From Fasciolopsis buskii (Eukaryota; Platyhelminthes; Trematoda; Plagiorchiida; Fasciolidae), in contig LUCM01002276.1 of NCBI GenBank assembly GCA_008360955.1, positions 450,393-514,392 of the forward strand: DNA of 64,000 bases, given 5' to 3'. A program made the position numbers and the translations under genes. Below, one piece after another: positions 1-9,540 of this stretch; within the stretch, counting starts at the first letter, position 1; each line of letters begins with the position of its first letter. The notes beneath the pieces were generated by a model. That model was not told the origin of the DNA. It saw nothing but the letters and a program-made list of their open reading frames with translations, and searched no databases.

Positions 1-3000
1 TTATTTCTTCCCTTCTCTTGGTTTATGTTGCGTCATTACCCTGACTCCCTTTCGTGAAAGCATGTGCACTATGGTTCCATTAATACAGGAAACAAACGGA
101 TGAAAAGAAAAAAAGGAAAAAGAGAAATTTTTAAAACTCGGTTGATTCCGTTTGCATAAGTATTTCGATGTGATTTTCCAAGTTTTCTCCTCAGTCGTGA
201 CGCAAATAAACCTAAGTGACTTTTATCAACACGGTCCTCTGACACAACACAGAGGTTTGAAGAAAGCATACTGCGTATATGTTGGCCCAGCTACATTCCA
301 AGAAAGCAATAAAATTTATCTAAAAACTATTTTGTTGATTAGTTCCCTCGACTAGAATAAAAAATGTCAACTTACATTGAATGGGCCTAAAGGCAGCCCT
401 ATATTAAACATACCATTAGACAGTCTCTCTTCTTGAAAGGAAAAAAGTATTTCCGGTTTTTACGACGTCTTTAATTGACGAAATGGCGCAGTAACACCAT
501 TCCCATATTGGTTTAGGATCAAATCCTACGGTATCTGACACCTAAATTCGACTTAACTGCGTAAACGAATTCTCGAGATGCTTAACTTCTTCTGGTTCTT
601 GCCAATCATCACTGGCATACTTCACTGGATTACCATTTTTATTCTGTCACTTATTCACATGGACATAGATAATGAGCTTTCCTCGGAAGAATCCTTTTGT
701 CTAGTCACTAATTTCAAGGCGAACAAATCACCTCAACTGGAACAATTGACTGATCAAGGCGTGGCCAAATAACAAATTCGGAAGCCGAAATCAAATGAAC
801 TGTGAATAAAATAATGGCACGAGTTTCCTCTTTACGAAGTCTTTATCATAAAACGATTTATACAACAAAAAGTAAAAAAGGACTTCCGCTTTTTTGCACC
901 CTTAGATACAAAGCCGTTTCGCTGCATTTATTACGGTTTATTAGTTGCATTTACAACTGGAAAAGACCCCATCATACCGCGGCTCAAAAGCAAGTATTTC
1001 AGTAGATATTCCCATCACAATTTTCCCGTTTTTTCAGGACCAAAATTGTTTATTAACAATTTTCACAATGGATAAATATTGGCATGGAGAATGTCAATAT
1101 CGGAACAAGTGTAAAAATCAATGGTTGCGGACAGAAATAGGGCACCATTCGCCCCGTATGGTAGAACTATCCCGTCTTTTTTAATCATGACTTTTTCTAA
1201 CTCCCAATCAATTTAATTAATTTGACGACTTTAAGAATCGCGTGGGTGAGATTAGGACCAAACACGGATTGCCACTATCCAACTCAAATATCAGTCCAGT
1301 GTTGTTTCTGCAGGATTGCACAGGAGAAGCTGTGAGATTATTAATCTGGCAAATTTCGCGCTAAAACCGAGAATAAAGGCAAGTTAATTCCAATAAATCT
1401 TTTTGTTTCACTTATTTTCTGAACAAACCAACAGTAAACATCACTTTCATGGGTAGAGCATAATCAACAGGAATGTAGTAGGGCGAAAAGTTGACCAAAG
1501 ATGGAAGGACTTAAACATGTGATCTAATGACCGATGCTGCAATCAAAATTCTGAATAGAAAACAAGGATGATAAAGTGCTTTACCATATCAGCTGCTTGC
1601 CTGATCAAAATGGAGACCTCATTCTACAATTTATTTTTGGTACCGGTTTACCTTATCGTCAGCTGGTGGAAGGGTTATCACAAGCTCATACTGGACGAGA
1701 AGCCATAGCCCTCCATAGGACACCAACCAATTTTTTCCACAATAGACACTGATCTCTGTTTTTCAACTTCTGAAATCCAAATGGCCTCGAAAAACCTTGG
1801 AAGATATTTTAGTTTTAATTTGTGTTCCCAACTGGCTTTAATCTTCTGCCATTATTCTTTCAGTCCTCTTGTCAAAAGGCTAAGACTCAGTTAATTATCC
1901 TCATGTAATCGCTTGCCCTAACATCCGTTCATTTGATTTATTCGATTATCACAGAATTACTCGCACCATTCATGAAAACCTGGTATAATGTGTTTCATTC
2001 TCTCACACACGCCCACGCCCAAGCTTATGTCTGACCTACCGTTCTGTTACTGTCGCCATTCATAACCGATTACGAAAGAGCCCAACAGCAATCTAAAGAA
2101 CGGCTGCACTAGAAATTGATCGCTGCCCAATATACATCGATTGCGTAGGTTTTTTAGGCTTCAAACGTTATTTGTTTATGATACTTTGCTATCTGCCTCG
2201 GAACGCTTGTGCAAACCATTTATACGATATGTCTTGGTCTGACCTCACTTCATTTCACTGGATTTGACTCGACTGTTCGGTGAGAAAAATATATAGTTTT
2301 TCTATTGTCGTAGATCTCGTAGATCACTCAATGAACAGTTGTTATATTTTCCATTGGAATCTTGGCGAAGGACGAAAACAACGAGCGAAAATAAGCACAG
2401 ATAAAGAGTTCACCACACATGGCAGTTCTTCCACTCATCATCTCTAACTTATCGGCGACCCATGGGGATTAATGACTCCTCCGTAGGTTTAGTACTATCC
2501 GTCTGTGCAAACCGGACCAATAGCTGGATGATCCTCCTATTAGAAAAACCGGGCTGCTGAACTGTCTGCCCTAAACCAAGTGCTCAGTGCTCAATAATGT
2601 CGCGTAAAACGTATTTCTACATTCTGTGATCCTTCAATTAGAAGTTTAGAGGTCAGGATTTGCTCTGCCCGTGCCACTCTCAACTTCCAATGTGAATTGT
2701 CTGAAAATTCGATGACCATCAGCCAATTCCCAACACCAATGCGACCCTTGGTAATGTACAACGAAAATTTCAGTTACCTGAACCCGGCCCCACTTCCACC
2801 CATACCGTGTTGAAGCCATCAATTCGGTTTCGGATGTCTCTATCCCATGTCCAGACTCAGTAGCGAGCACAGGTTGCTACCCTGCATAGAGCACTGATAA
2901 TGTCTATCCGGGTCAAACAAAGGAAAATCAGCTTGCTTTCGCGACAGGTGACCGCTAGAGTGTGGAAGTCCATCGGTCTGCTTGTGTTTGTAGCTATTGT

Positions 3001-3950
3001 GGGTGATATCTGAGGGCCCAGATAATAATGTACTGTGATAATTAACCAGGTGGGGCTGACTAAGCTCACGGCGCAAGTCCCGTTAAATCAAGACATTCAA
3101 CTGGTCCAAAATGTTTTGTAGAAACGTTTCGTGGGTGCGGTGAAGAGTCTGTCCGGAAGAATTTAGAAAAGAACGCTGTTAGGTTAGGAATAAAGAGGGC
3201 AGCAGGTTCCTCATACAATCTAAAAGTAGCATTGAAATCAATCAATGAAGCACAGTCTGTGATTCAGAGAAAATAACGGCCGAAGGGACGAACTGAACGC
3301 CTTAGCTCTTTCGACTGCTAAAAGCTCAAACAGACCATGGCGAATTCCGCATAAATAATCAGGAATCTTTGTGTACAATGGAGAAATTTGCTAGTTCTGA
3401 TGGATGCCTCTTTCACTGGCCGTTCCGACTATACTGGATATAGTCATTGTAAAGGCCTCCATGGCAGAAGGTATGTAGTTGCGCTTTCGGGATCTCGTCC
3501 AGTATCTCCAACATCATAAAAACCGAATGTGCTTGAGATACTTTTTCCTAAATCACATGCTAGCGGCAATCGGCTTAACAAATACTTGGCTTGCGCAAGA
3601 AGCATTTAGCACAGAGATCTCCATAGAGACGTAGGCAACCTGGAATTAGATCAGCTTTGTTGAAAACAATGTTCTGTTCTTTCGTCACCCTATTCCTATC
3701 TCGCAATTCTGCAGCTATGACAACTCATTCCCTTTGGTGTTTAAGTAATGTCCCGTCCCAAATGGTGACGGTTTGTGCCTTTTACAGATTGCTCGCGACT
3801 AATTTGTTTGATCGTAGGAAGATTTCTATTATCTGGCGCATAAATAACATCGTGTGGTCCTAGGGGCATCTCTGAATGACAAGCCAACTTGATTGAGGGC
3901 CAGCACCTCCAGAATTCTAATCGTTTTTCCAGTAGACTGCCATAGATGAT
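1..3950. other. No recognised feature (intergenic or intronic)
   Basis: I read this stretch on both strands and found no open frame longer than about 80 codons that resembles a known protein, no RNA gene and no clear repeat. Short open frames (for example around 2646-3076 minus) overlap each other in several frames and look like chance. Confidence 0.5.
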
Positions 3951-5345
3951 AAGTAAGCTAACTTTTTATAATCATAGGGGACTTATGGTTTCCAGGATAC
4001 CATTTTCGACCTGGTTCCTTCTCCCAGGTCGCCGGTAGTGGAGTTAAGCACCTCCAGTCTCCTGGTTCAAACAACAGCTCCGCCCCGGTGGTGGCAGTCT
4101 TTCGAATATTCGGAAGCCACAGTTTTGACCCATCGTTTGTTAAACAGACTTCAGCGGCATGCCTTGTACAGGGTCATTATTGCCATGAATGAACAGATGT
4201 TTTCCAGACATGACTTGTCTTGTTGGTGGTTCGCAACGATTTATTGAGCTTGAAACTGACTGTGCTCTACCCAGAGGCACTAGGATTCATGCTAGAAGGA
4301 GTCCGTGGCTTCGCTGAACTCTGGCTTAGGGGAAGGAACCGAACTTGAAAGATGAATTGTCTGCAGGCGGCATCACATGAACCGTAAAGATTTCGCTACA
4401 GACTTGCAGGGAGGTGAAGTTTGCCGGATGAAGACGATGCGAAGGATCCATGACAGTTGTGTCGGCAACTAAGCCTAACAGGATATTCGCATTTTTTTCG
4501 TCGCAAGACCAGAACTGTAACGGAATTCCTGATGGCGGATCAGCGGAGACGAATTCTGAGAAGGCTGAGGCCCTCAATGCATAGTACCTTTTGGTCTGCA
4601 CTTAAATATCCTTGGCCATTCATTAGTTACTTTTCTGTGTGCCGATGTCGAACACTGCTGTCGAAGTGCTTGCGCCGCTCTAAATCCTGAAGACATTCAA
4701 GCCGCTGGGACCTGACGACTCAGATTACTGACCCGACTCTTTCTGCACTCTTCGCCAGGTCTCCAGTAACGGGGAAGCTGGCCAAGAGATAGTTCCTGAT
4801 TTGTTTCATCCGTCCATGATGAAATATTTCATGGCTGGAATGTTACTGAAGCATTTGCCAAACAATTTGGTTTTATGCCCAAAATAACATGGCATTTGCC
4901 CGAACAGGTCATGAGTAAACAATTTATCACAAACTTCTGAGCATTGGCAGACACCTAAGGCCCATGCGCATGTTACAGAATTTGTGTTTGTCGACTTCAG
5001 CAGGGAGTTCAACACGGTGTGTGATTAACGGGTGCTCGAGAAGTCAAAAGCCTTTGGATTCACCCAGCCACTGCCTCAGTGAAATAAGGATTTCCTTACT
5101 CAAGGAACTTTTTTATCGGGTTTCTCGCAGATGAAGTCCCAGTTTTATTCGGCTTTCCTTAGGGTCCAGTTATCTGTCCGCTATTGTTCCTGGCTTACAT
5201 AACTAATTCACCCTCAATGTTCCAGTCATCCTCCTTCTTTTATGCGGATGATCTGAAGCAATGATTGGCCGTTGACTTCCTCACTTACTTTGGGATGATT
5301 TCGACCCTCTGATATGTCGAACTTCAGCCCGGAAAATAATTATCA
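3950..5345 (+). pseudogene. Decayed non-LTR retrotransposon, Jockey/CR1-group reverse transcriptase
   Basis: This is a relic of a non-LTR retrotransposon RT. Reading across frames, about 4690-4740 gives LKTFKPLGPDD (the 'K.LGPD' block near the start of Jockey/CR1-type RTs), 4993-5035 gives FVDFSREFNTVCD (the catalytic 'DFSKAFDTV' block), and 5242-5256 gives YADDL, the second catalytic block, followed by LK. Order and spacing fit an RT of this group. Stops and frame changes occur throughout, so the copy is dead. The 5' boundary is uncertain: nothing upstream of about 4400 is clearly element sequence and no endonuclease part was recognised. The 3' end near 5340 is where similarity to RT sequence fades. 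The family is known to encode an APE-type endonuclease plus RT; only RT is visible here. Confidence 0.7.
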
Positions 5346-5431
5346 TCTGATCCAAAGCTGTTCACATGACAAAGCTAGAACGTGCAACCACTGACAGTAA
5401 CATTCGTCTCGCAAGCAGGTAGGTGCATTGT

Positions 5432-5501
5432 GTACTATGGTCAAGCGTATAAGGTCGTGGCGTTTGGATATGAAGGTCGCGGCTTCCAATCCTCCGGCCA
5501 C
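5432..5501 (+). repeat. tRNA-like (Pol III box A/B) relic
   Basis: A 70-nt stretch with a box-A-like TGGTCAAGCG at 5438 and a box-B-like GGCTTCCAATCC near 5481. It resembles a degenerate tRNA or the head of a tRNA-derived SINE. The cloverleaf is not intact, so it is not called as a tRNA gene. Confidence 0.3.
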
Positions 5502-6025
5502 CAGTCGCGTTCCCCACTTGACAGCCATCTGTTTGCTGTGCACCCATTCCTGAAAATGATGCATACTCACGTTCCGCTAATAAAGGAACTAAAAGATAGA
5601 AGACAACAAGGATTGAGATATCTAGTGCCATTCGGCGGTCTTTCGGTCGGTTGCTTGCAGTGACTTTAGGGAGCCACTTGCTTTGGACTACCTTTCACGC
5701 ATAGAATGAAATTGACCCTATTTGTTTCTCTGAAAACTTGGAGAAATACGAAAACTAGGATTCGTGAAACTTTGTATTCAACTATTCCTTCTTGCGTTCT
5801 CAAATGTGTACAGAACCCGGGAAGCTGGGGGGCAAAACATGAGGCATCGGACTTCAAGTTCCCATCGGTTAGACGCAACCTTGGCAAGAGAGAAAATCCT
5901 CTGTTTGACCTTAACATAGTAGCTGTTTCACCTCAGTCCCAATCATCAAATCCATTCGTGAGCTCTGCTTTCCCCTCAGTCCATGGAATGGTTGGTGACA
6001 TTTTACCCTGCTCATAGTTTGGCCC

Positions 6026-6092
6026 AATGGAGTGGCCAGAGGTCGAAGTCTTGGGGGTCCGAAAGAAAAGGCCGCGGATTTGGTCCCGCTCG
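6026..6092 (+). repeat. tRNA-like relic (weak)
   Basis: TGGCCAGAGG at 6033 and a box-B-like GGATTTGGTCCC near 6076 at tRNA spacing. It is more degenerate than the 5432 copy and may be a remnant of the same sort of SINE head. Confidence 0.2.
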
Positions 6093-6331
6093 CCATCGAT
6101 CACTTTTCAATGGGGTGCCTCTCGGTGAAAGCCGTCTCTTCGTTGAACTGCTGAGCATTTTTCGCATATTAAAGTGGGAGAAGGGAAGGAACTAATTATG
6201 ATAACTAATACTTGTTTCTGCTGTCCTGATACTGACTTGCTCGCTATCTGGCCTTGACCAAACAATCACATGTTCGAATGACCGAACCTTCTGCTGATCT
6301 TATTCACATGAACAATGCGCGGGCACATACG

Positions 6332-6348
6332 CACACACACACACACAC
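6332..6348. repeat. (CA)n microsatellite
   Basis: About eight CA dinucleotides in a row, just left of the inverted repeat that starts near 6381. Confidence 0.9.
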
Positions 6349-6380
6349 GAACAGCTTGTAACTTATGCACGAGACAAATA

Positions 6381-6806
6381 GATTATTAGCAGTGCATATC
6401 CACCGCGCCCGAACTGGGACGCGAACCCAGGACGAACGATTCTGAGTCGAACGCCTTAGCCATTACGCTACCGGGCAGGCTGTGAACGGTTTGTTCAACT
6501 TCACCACATGATGATGTTGCACCTATCCGTCACCGATTTGCACGGTTACTGTCCGTTAGCTCACAGCGATCGACCCCTACTGATAGATGACTTCTGTGCA
6601 GGTAGCCTAAGTACGACCAACCCGTTCGATATGACCTACACAGCTTGATCACTTGGTACATTTTAGTAGTACGAGATTGAATGTTTTGATGAAATAATTC
6701 ATTCACCATGTGATATGATCGGTCAAGTGACGATGAAGAAACGATCGAAGCAGTGTACAGGAGCTGTTTGATGCTTGTTAGGAATGATGAGCAGTGCATA
6801 TGGACC
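6381..6806 (-). repeat. Left arm of inverted tRNA-like/hammerhead repeat
   Basis: Read on the minus strand, this arm repeats the sequence 6827-7240: the hammerhead-derived block next to the N gap, a roughly 270-bp middle part, and a tRNA-like block (6476-6407). The roughly 260-320 bp next to the gap look identical between arms; further out differences appear, several of them C<->G swaps. Beyond the tRNA-like block the arm enters the next unit (GGTGGATATGCACTGCT on the minus strand, 6404-6388) and then diverges, with CTAATAA where the intact unit has CTGATGA. The arm therefore belongs to a tandem family, not to a simple palindrome. Confidence 0.8.
6407..6476 (-). ncRNA. tRNA-Leu(CAG)-like segment of the repeat
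   Basis: A 70-nt tRNA-like block on the minus strand. The 5' GCCCG pairs with a 3' CGGGC. Box A is TAGCGTAATGG. The anticodon loop reads CTCAGAA (anticodon CAG, Leu). A perfect 5-bp T-stem CTGGG/CCCAG encloses TTCGCGT. The anticodon stem has only three good pairs and the acceptor has mismatches. I read it as the Pol III-promoter head of a SINE-like repeat, not a working tRNA. Confidence 0.45.
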
Positions 6807-6826
6807 NNNNNNNNNNNNNNNNNNNN
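6807..6826. other. Assembly gap (20 N)
   Basis: Twenty N flanked by GGACC on the left and GGTCC on the right, at the exact centre of the inverted repeat. The true distance and orientation between the arms are therefore unproven. Confidence 1.
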
Positions 6827-7240
6827 GGTCCATATGCACTGCTCATCATTCCTAACAAGCATCAAACAGCTCCTGTACACTGCTTCGATCGTTTCTTCAT
6901 CGTCACTTGACCGATCATATCACATGGTGAATGAATTATTTCATCAAAACATTCAATCTCGTACTACTAAAATGTACCAAGTGATCAAGCTGTGTAGGTC
7001 ATATCGAACGGGTTGGTCGTACTTAGGCTACCTGCACAGAAGTCATCTATCAGTAGGGGTCGATCGGTCTGAGCTAGCGGACAGTAACCGTGCAAATCAG
7101 TGACCGATAGGTAGGTGCAACATCATCATGTGGTGAATTTGAACAAACCGTTCACAGCCTGCTCGGTAGCGTAATGGCTAAGGCGTTCGACTCAGAATCG
7201 TTCGTCCTGGGTTCGCGTCCCAGCTCGGAAGCGGTGGATA
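6827..7240 (+). repeat. Tandem-unit copy A of hammerhead/tRNA-like repeat
   Basis: First plus-strand unit. It begins with a block homologous to the ribozyme at 7242-7286 but with the core altered: CTCATCA (6842-6848) where the intact copy has CTGATGA, CAAA (6863-6866) where it has GAAA, and a stem-I strand CACTGC instead of CAGTGC. About 300 bp without recognised content follow, then a tRNA-like block (7161-7232). The equivalent cleavage positions in this and the next unit lie 403 nt apart (6877 and 7280), giving the unit length. Confidence 0.75.
7161..7232 (+). ncRNA. tRNA-like segment (Pol III box A/B) between two hammerhead blocks
   Basis: Box A TAGCGTAATGG at 7167-7177, an anticodon-loop-like CTCAGAA, a perfect T-arm, and box B GGTTCGCGTCC at 7210-7220. 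The acceptor stem is poorer than in the minus-strand copy. It sits directly upstream of the intact hammerhead core. This is the Pol III-head-plus-hammerhead layout known from the Sm-alpha repeats of schistosomes; that it drives transcription here is inference. Confidence 0.45.
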
Positions 7241-7395
7241 TGCACTGCTGATGATTCCTAACAAGGATGAAACAGCTGTACAGTGCTTCCATGGTTTCTT
7301 TGTGGTGAGTTGAGCGATCATGTCACTTGGTGAATTATTTCATGAAAACATTCAATCTCCTACTATTACAATACACAAATATATTGGTGGAAAGA
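7233..7395 (+). repeat. Tandem-unit copy B (3' truncated) carrying the intact hammerhead
   Basis: Second unit in direct orientation to copy A. It aligns with 6827-6985 and then ends near 7390. Short gaps and about 20 substitutions separate the copies, and most of the substitutions are C<->G swaps. It lacks the 3' middle part and the tRNA-like block, so it is a partial unit. Confidence 0.7.
7242..7286 (+). ncRNA. Type I hammerhead ribozyme, minimal stem III
   Basis: All elements of a hammerhead are present in order. Stem I strand GCACTG (7242-7247); core CTGATGA (7248-7254); stem II TCCT-AACA-AGGA (7256-7267) with a T on each side; core GAAA (7269-7272); self-complementary stem III CAGCTG (7273-7278); cleavage triplet GTA with predicted cut after A7280; stem I return strand CAGTGC (7281-7286), perfectly complementary to the first. 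As a monomer stem III has only two pairs; as a dimer the palindrome CAGCTG would give six. This is the arrangement known for short-stem-III hammerheads of newt satellite 2, Penelope-like elements and metazoan retrozymes. The T/T at the base of stem II, where G-C is usual, is a weakness. Activity is untested. Confidence 0.6.
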
Positions 7396-9540
7396 ATGAC
7401 GTGCAGCACAATTCACCAAGTGGGCTGTTACACTTCATATCACATAACTGAAGGTCGCTTATCTGCAAAAATTGTACGTTTTCTGTTTCGTCCTGTATGA
7501 AGTCGTACGGACTCAACGTTCGTCCGAGCGTCTTGTATTTTAGTTCTCGCTACATCAGAAATTACAACAGACTAAATCTGTATGTCGAAATTTAGGAGCT
7601 GATCCTGCGACCAGGGAGCGTAGTCGAGGAATGAGCAGGAACTTTGATTATTCTCTTTCGAATTAGGTTTCTACTCTTATCACATTTTCAGCAAAGGGAC
7701 TAAATGACCTAACGATTTCACTGAAGCATACATTTTGTACAGTGAGTAAATGTGCGTTCGCACCACGTTGAAAGGTTCAAATGCCACAGTCATGAAATAT
7801 AAAATACAATACCACTAGGGAGAATTTTTACTGAATAATCCTTACCGAATTTTAAAAGTGGGAATATTTACACATCATCTCTGATTGACTGCATGAATCC
7901 TCATAAGTTGTAGTAGTGTACCTTCATTTTGATTCTTTTCCTCATAGTCTGTAAACGATCCCTGCGATCTTAAAACTTGATGTCAAGGAAAACTAGATAA
8001 AAGAAAAATTCTCGCCTACTTGCAAGTGATTCCACGTTGATCATGATTCCAGTGTCAAAATTCAGTATCAACCACTAGATTATTATTCACTATGGAAGTC
8101 CACTTACACACTATGCATCCAAAAATCAATGTTACTATCAGGAATCAGACCGACGACGTTCCGCTCACCGTTCAGGTGCTCTACCGCTGAAATGCGGTGA
8201 GCGGGGATTAGGAACGCAGAATACATAAGCGAATATCCGGTGTTGCGCGAACTATCATTCAAGTGACCCATAACAATGAGCATGGTTTTATTCTTTGCAT
8301 TAGCCCCACTGGTCACTTTCCAAAAGAAACGAACAGCACAGGTGAACAGAATCCGAAAAGCTTGAAGATAGATAGATTTTGAGGTTATATGAGTAGTCAG
8401 AAGTTATATAGGATGAAAAAATCACTTACATACCACGCATGGAAAAGTCGGCCATACGAGACGGAATCGAGATGTATCATACACTCGTCCACATCCACAT
8501 CCAATGAAAACGAACTTCTATAAGAACAGATGATCTGCGGAAACCCTCACTACTCAGAACGCTTTAAAAACCTACGAAGTTTTGCTTGGGTTGGGACATA
8601 CTACATGAAAAGTCCACCTTGATGGAATAAGTTAGGTTTGTGGACCATATCCGGGAGATGAGCAGTTTACTGTCATCAGGTAAAATTGAAATAATCCACG
8701 GTGGGCAAGCGGCCAACATCGTTACGTTTGAAGCTGAAGGTCTCGGGTTCGAAATCTCCCGATATCAGCCAACTGCAGAAACTGGCCCCCACCGTTTGAG
8801 ATCAGTTTCTTTTTGTGCAATCCACAACTACTATCAGTCGAAATCTATAACTTGAAAATGATGTCATCACTGTTACTTAAGACAGAAAAAGATAAATGAA
8901 GGTAAATTAAAGTGATGATCGAGAAGTTAGGAAATTCTACCTCAGGAATTGGAATGGAAGCATGTAACGGCATTTTCTGATTAGAGAAATCAAAAGGTTT
9001 GCATGTTCAAACGCCTACAGAATTCCGAATCCCTCGTTCAACAAAGTGCATGGTGTTTATTCCCCATGCCAATCCGTTAGTAATTGATTGCAGTATGAAA
9101 CTCATGAAAAGCAAAGTTTTTCACTTTGCACTTTGTATGTAGGACGTGATTTGTCCAAAAGACTGGTTGACGATCACTTTGATTCAACTTCATCTTGATT
9201 GGTCACTAAGTGAGGAGGCCGGGTACTTATGCCCCTACGTGCCAGGCAAGTTCCTTAATGCGGCTTATGAAATGATGCGTAACAACCGCTGATCTTGGGT
9301 GCACATTCAGAATGAATGCAACCAATTGTGATTCTGCAGTATTGGGAATCGCAATTAGCAGAGGAAATTCTGTCAGTTACGGCAACGAGCGGATTTGAAA
9401 AATCAGTAAGTACGAACTTGGCTTTGATCCAATATGCGCGAATGAAGTCAACAAGAACACCGCAGGTAAGCAGAGCTATTTCAAGTTCTATTTAAAACTC
9501 CAGGATTTATAAACAAAACTCAAAACAGTCCGACTAATGG
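7396..9540. other. No recognised gene
   Basis: Apart from the tRNA-like relic at 8700-8761, I see no coding similarity or obvious repeat. Open frames are short and unconvincing. Confidence 0.5.
8700..8761 (+). repeat. tRNA-like relic
   Basis: GTGGGCAAGCGG at the 5' side and box-B-like GGTTCGAAATC at 8746-8756, at tRNA spacing. Probably a decayed tRNA-derived SINE head, like the copies at 5432 and 13065. Confidence 0.3.

Noticed and set aside
6407..6476. Functional tRNA-Leu gene
   Set aside because: The anticodon stem has mismatches, the acceptor is incomplete and the block is part of a tandem repeat; better read as a SINE/retrozyme head.
6530..7103. Mirror-image open frames of 116 codons across the N gap
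   Set aside because: They are the same sequence read on the two arms of the inverted repeat and include the N run; no protein.
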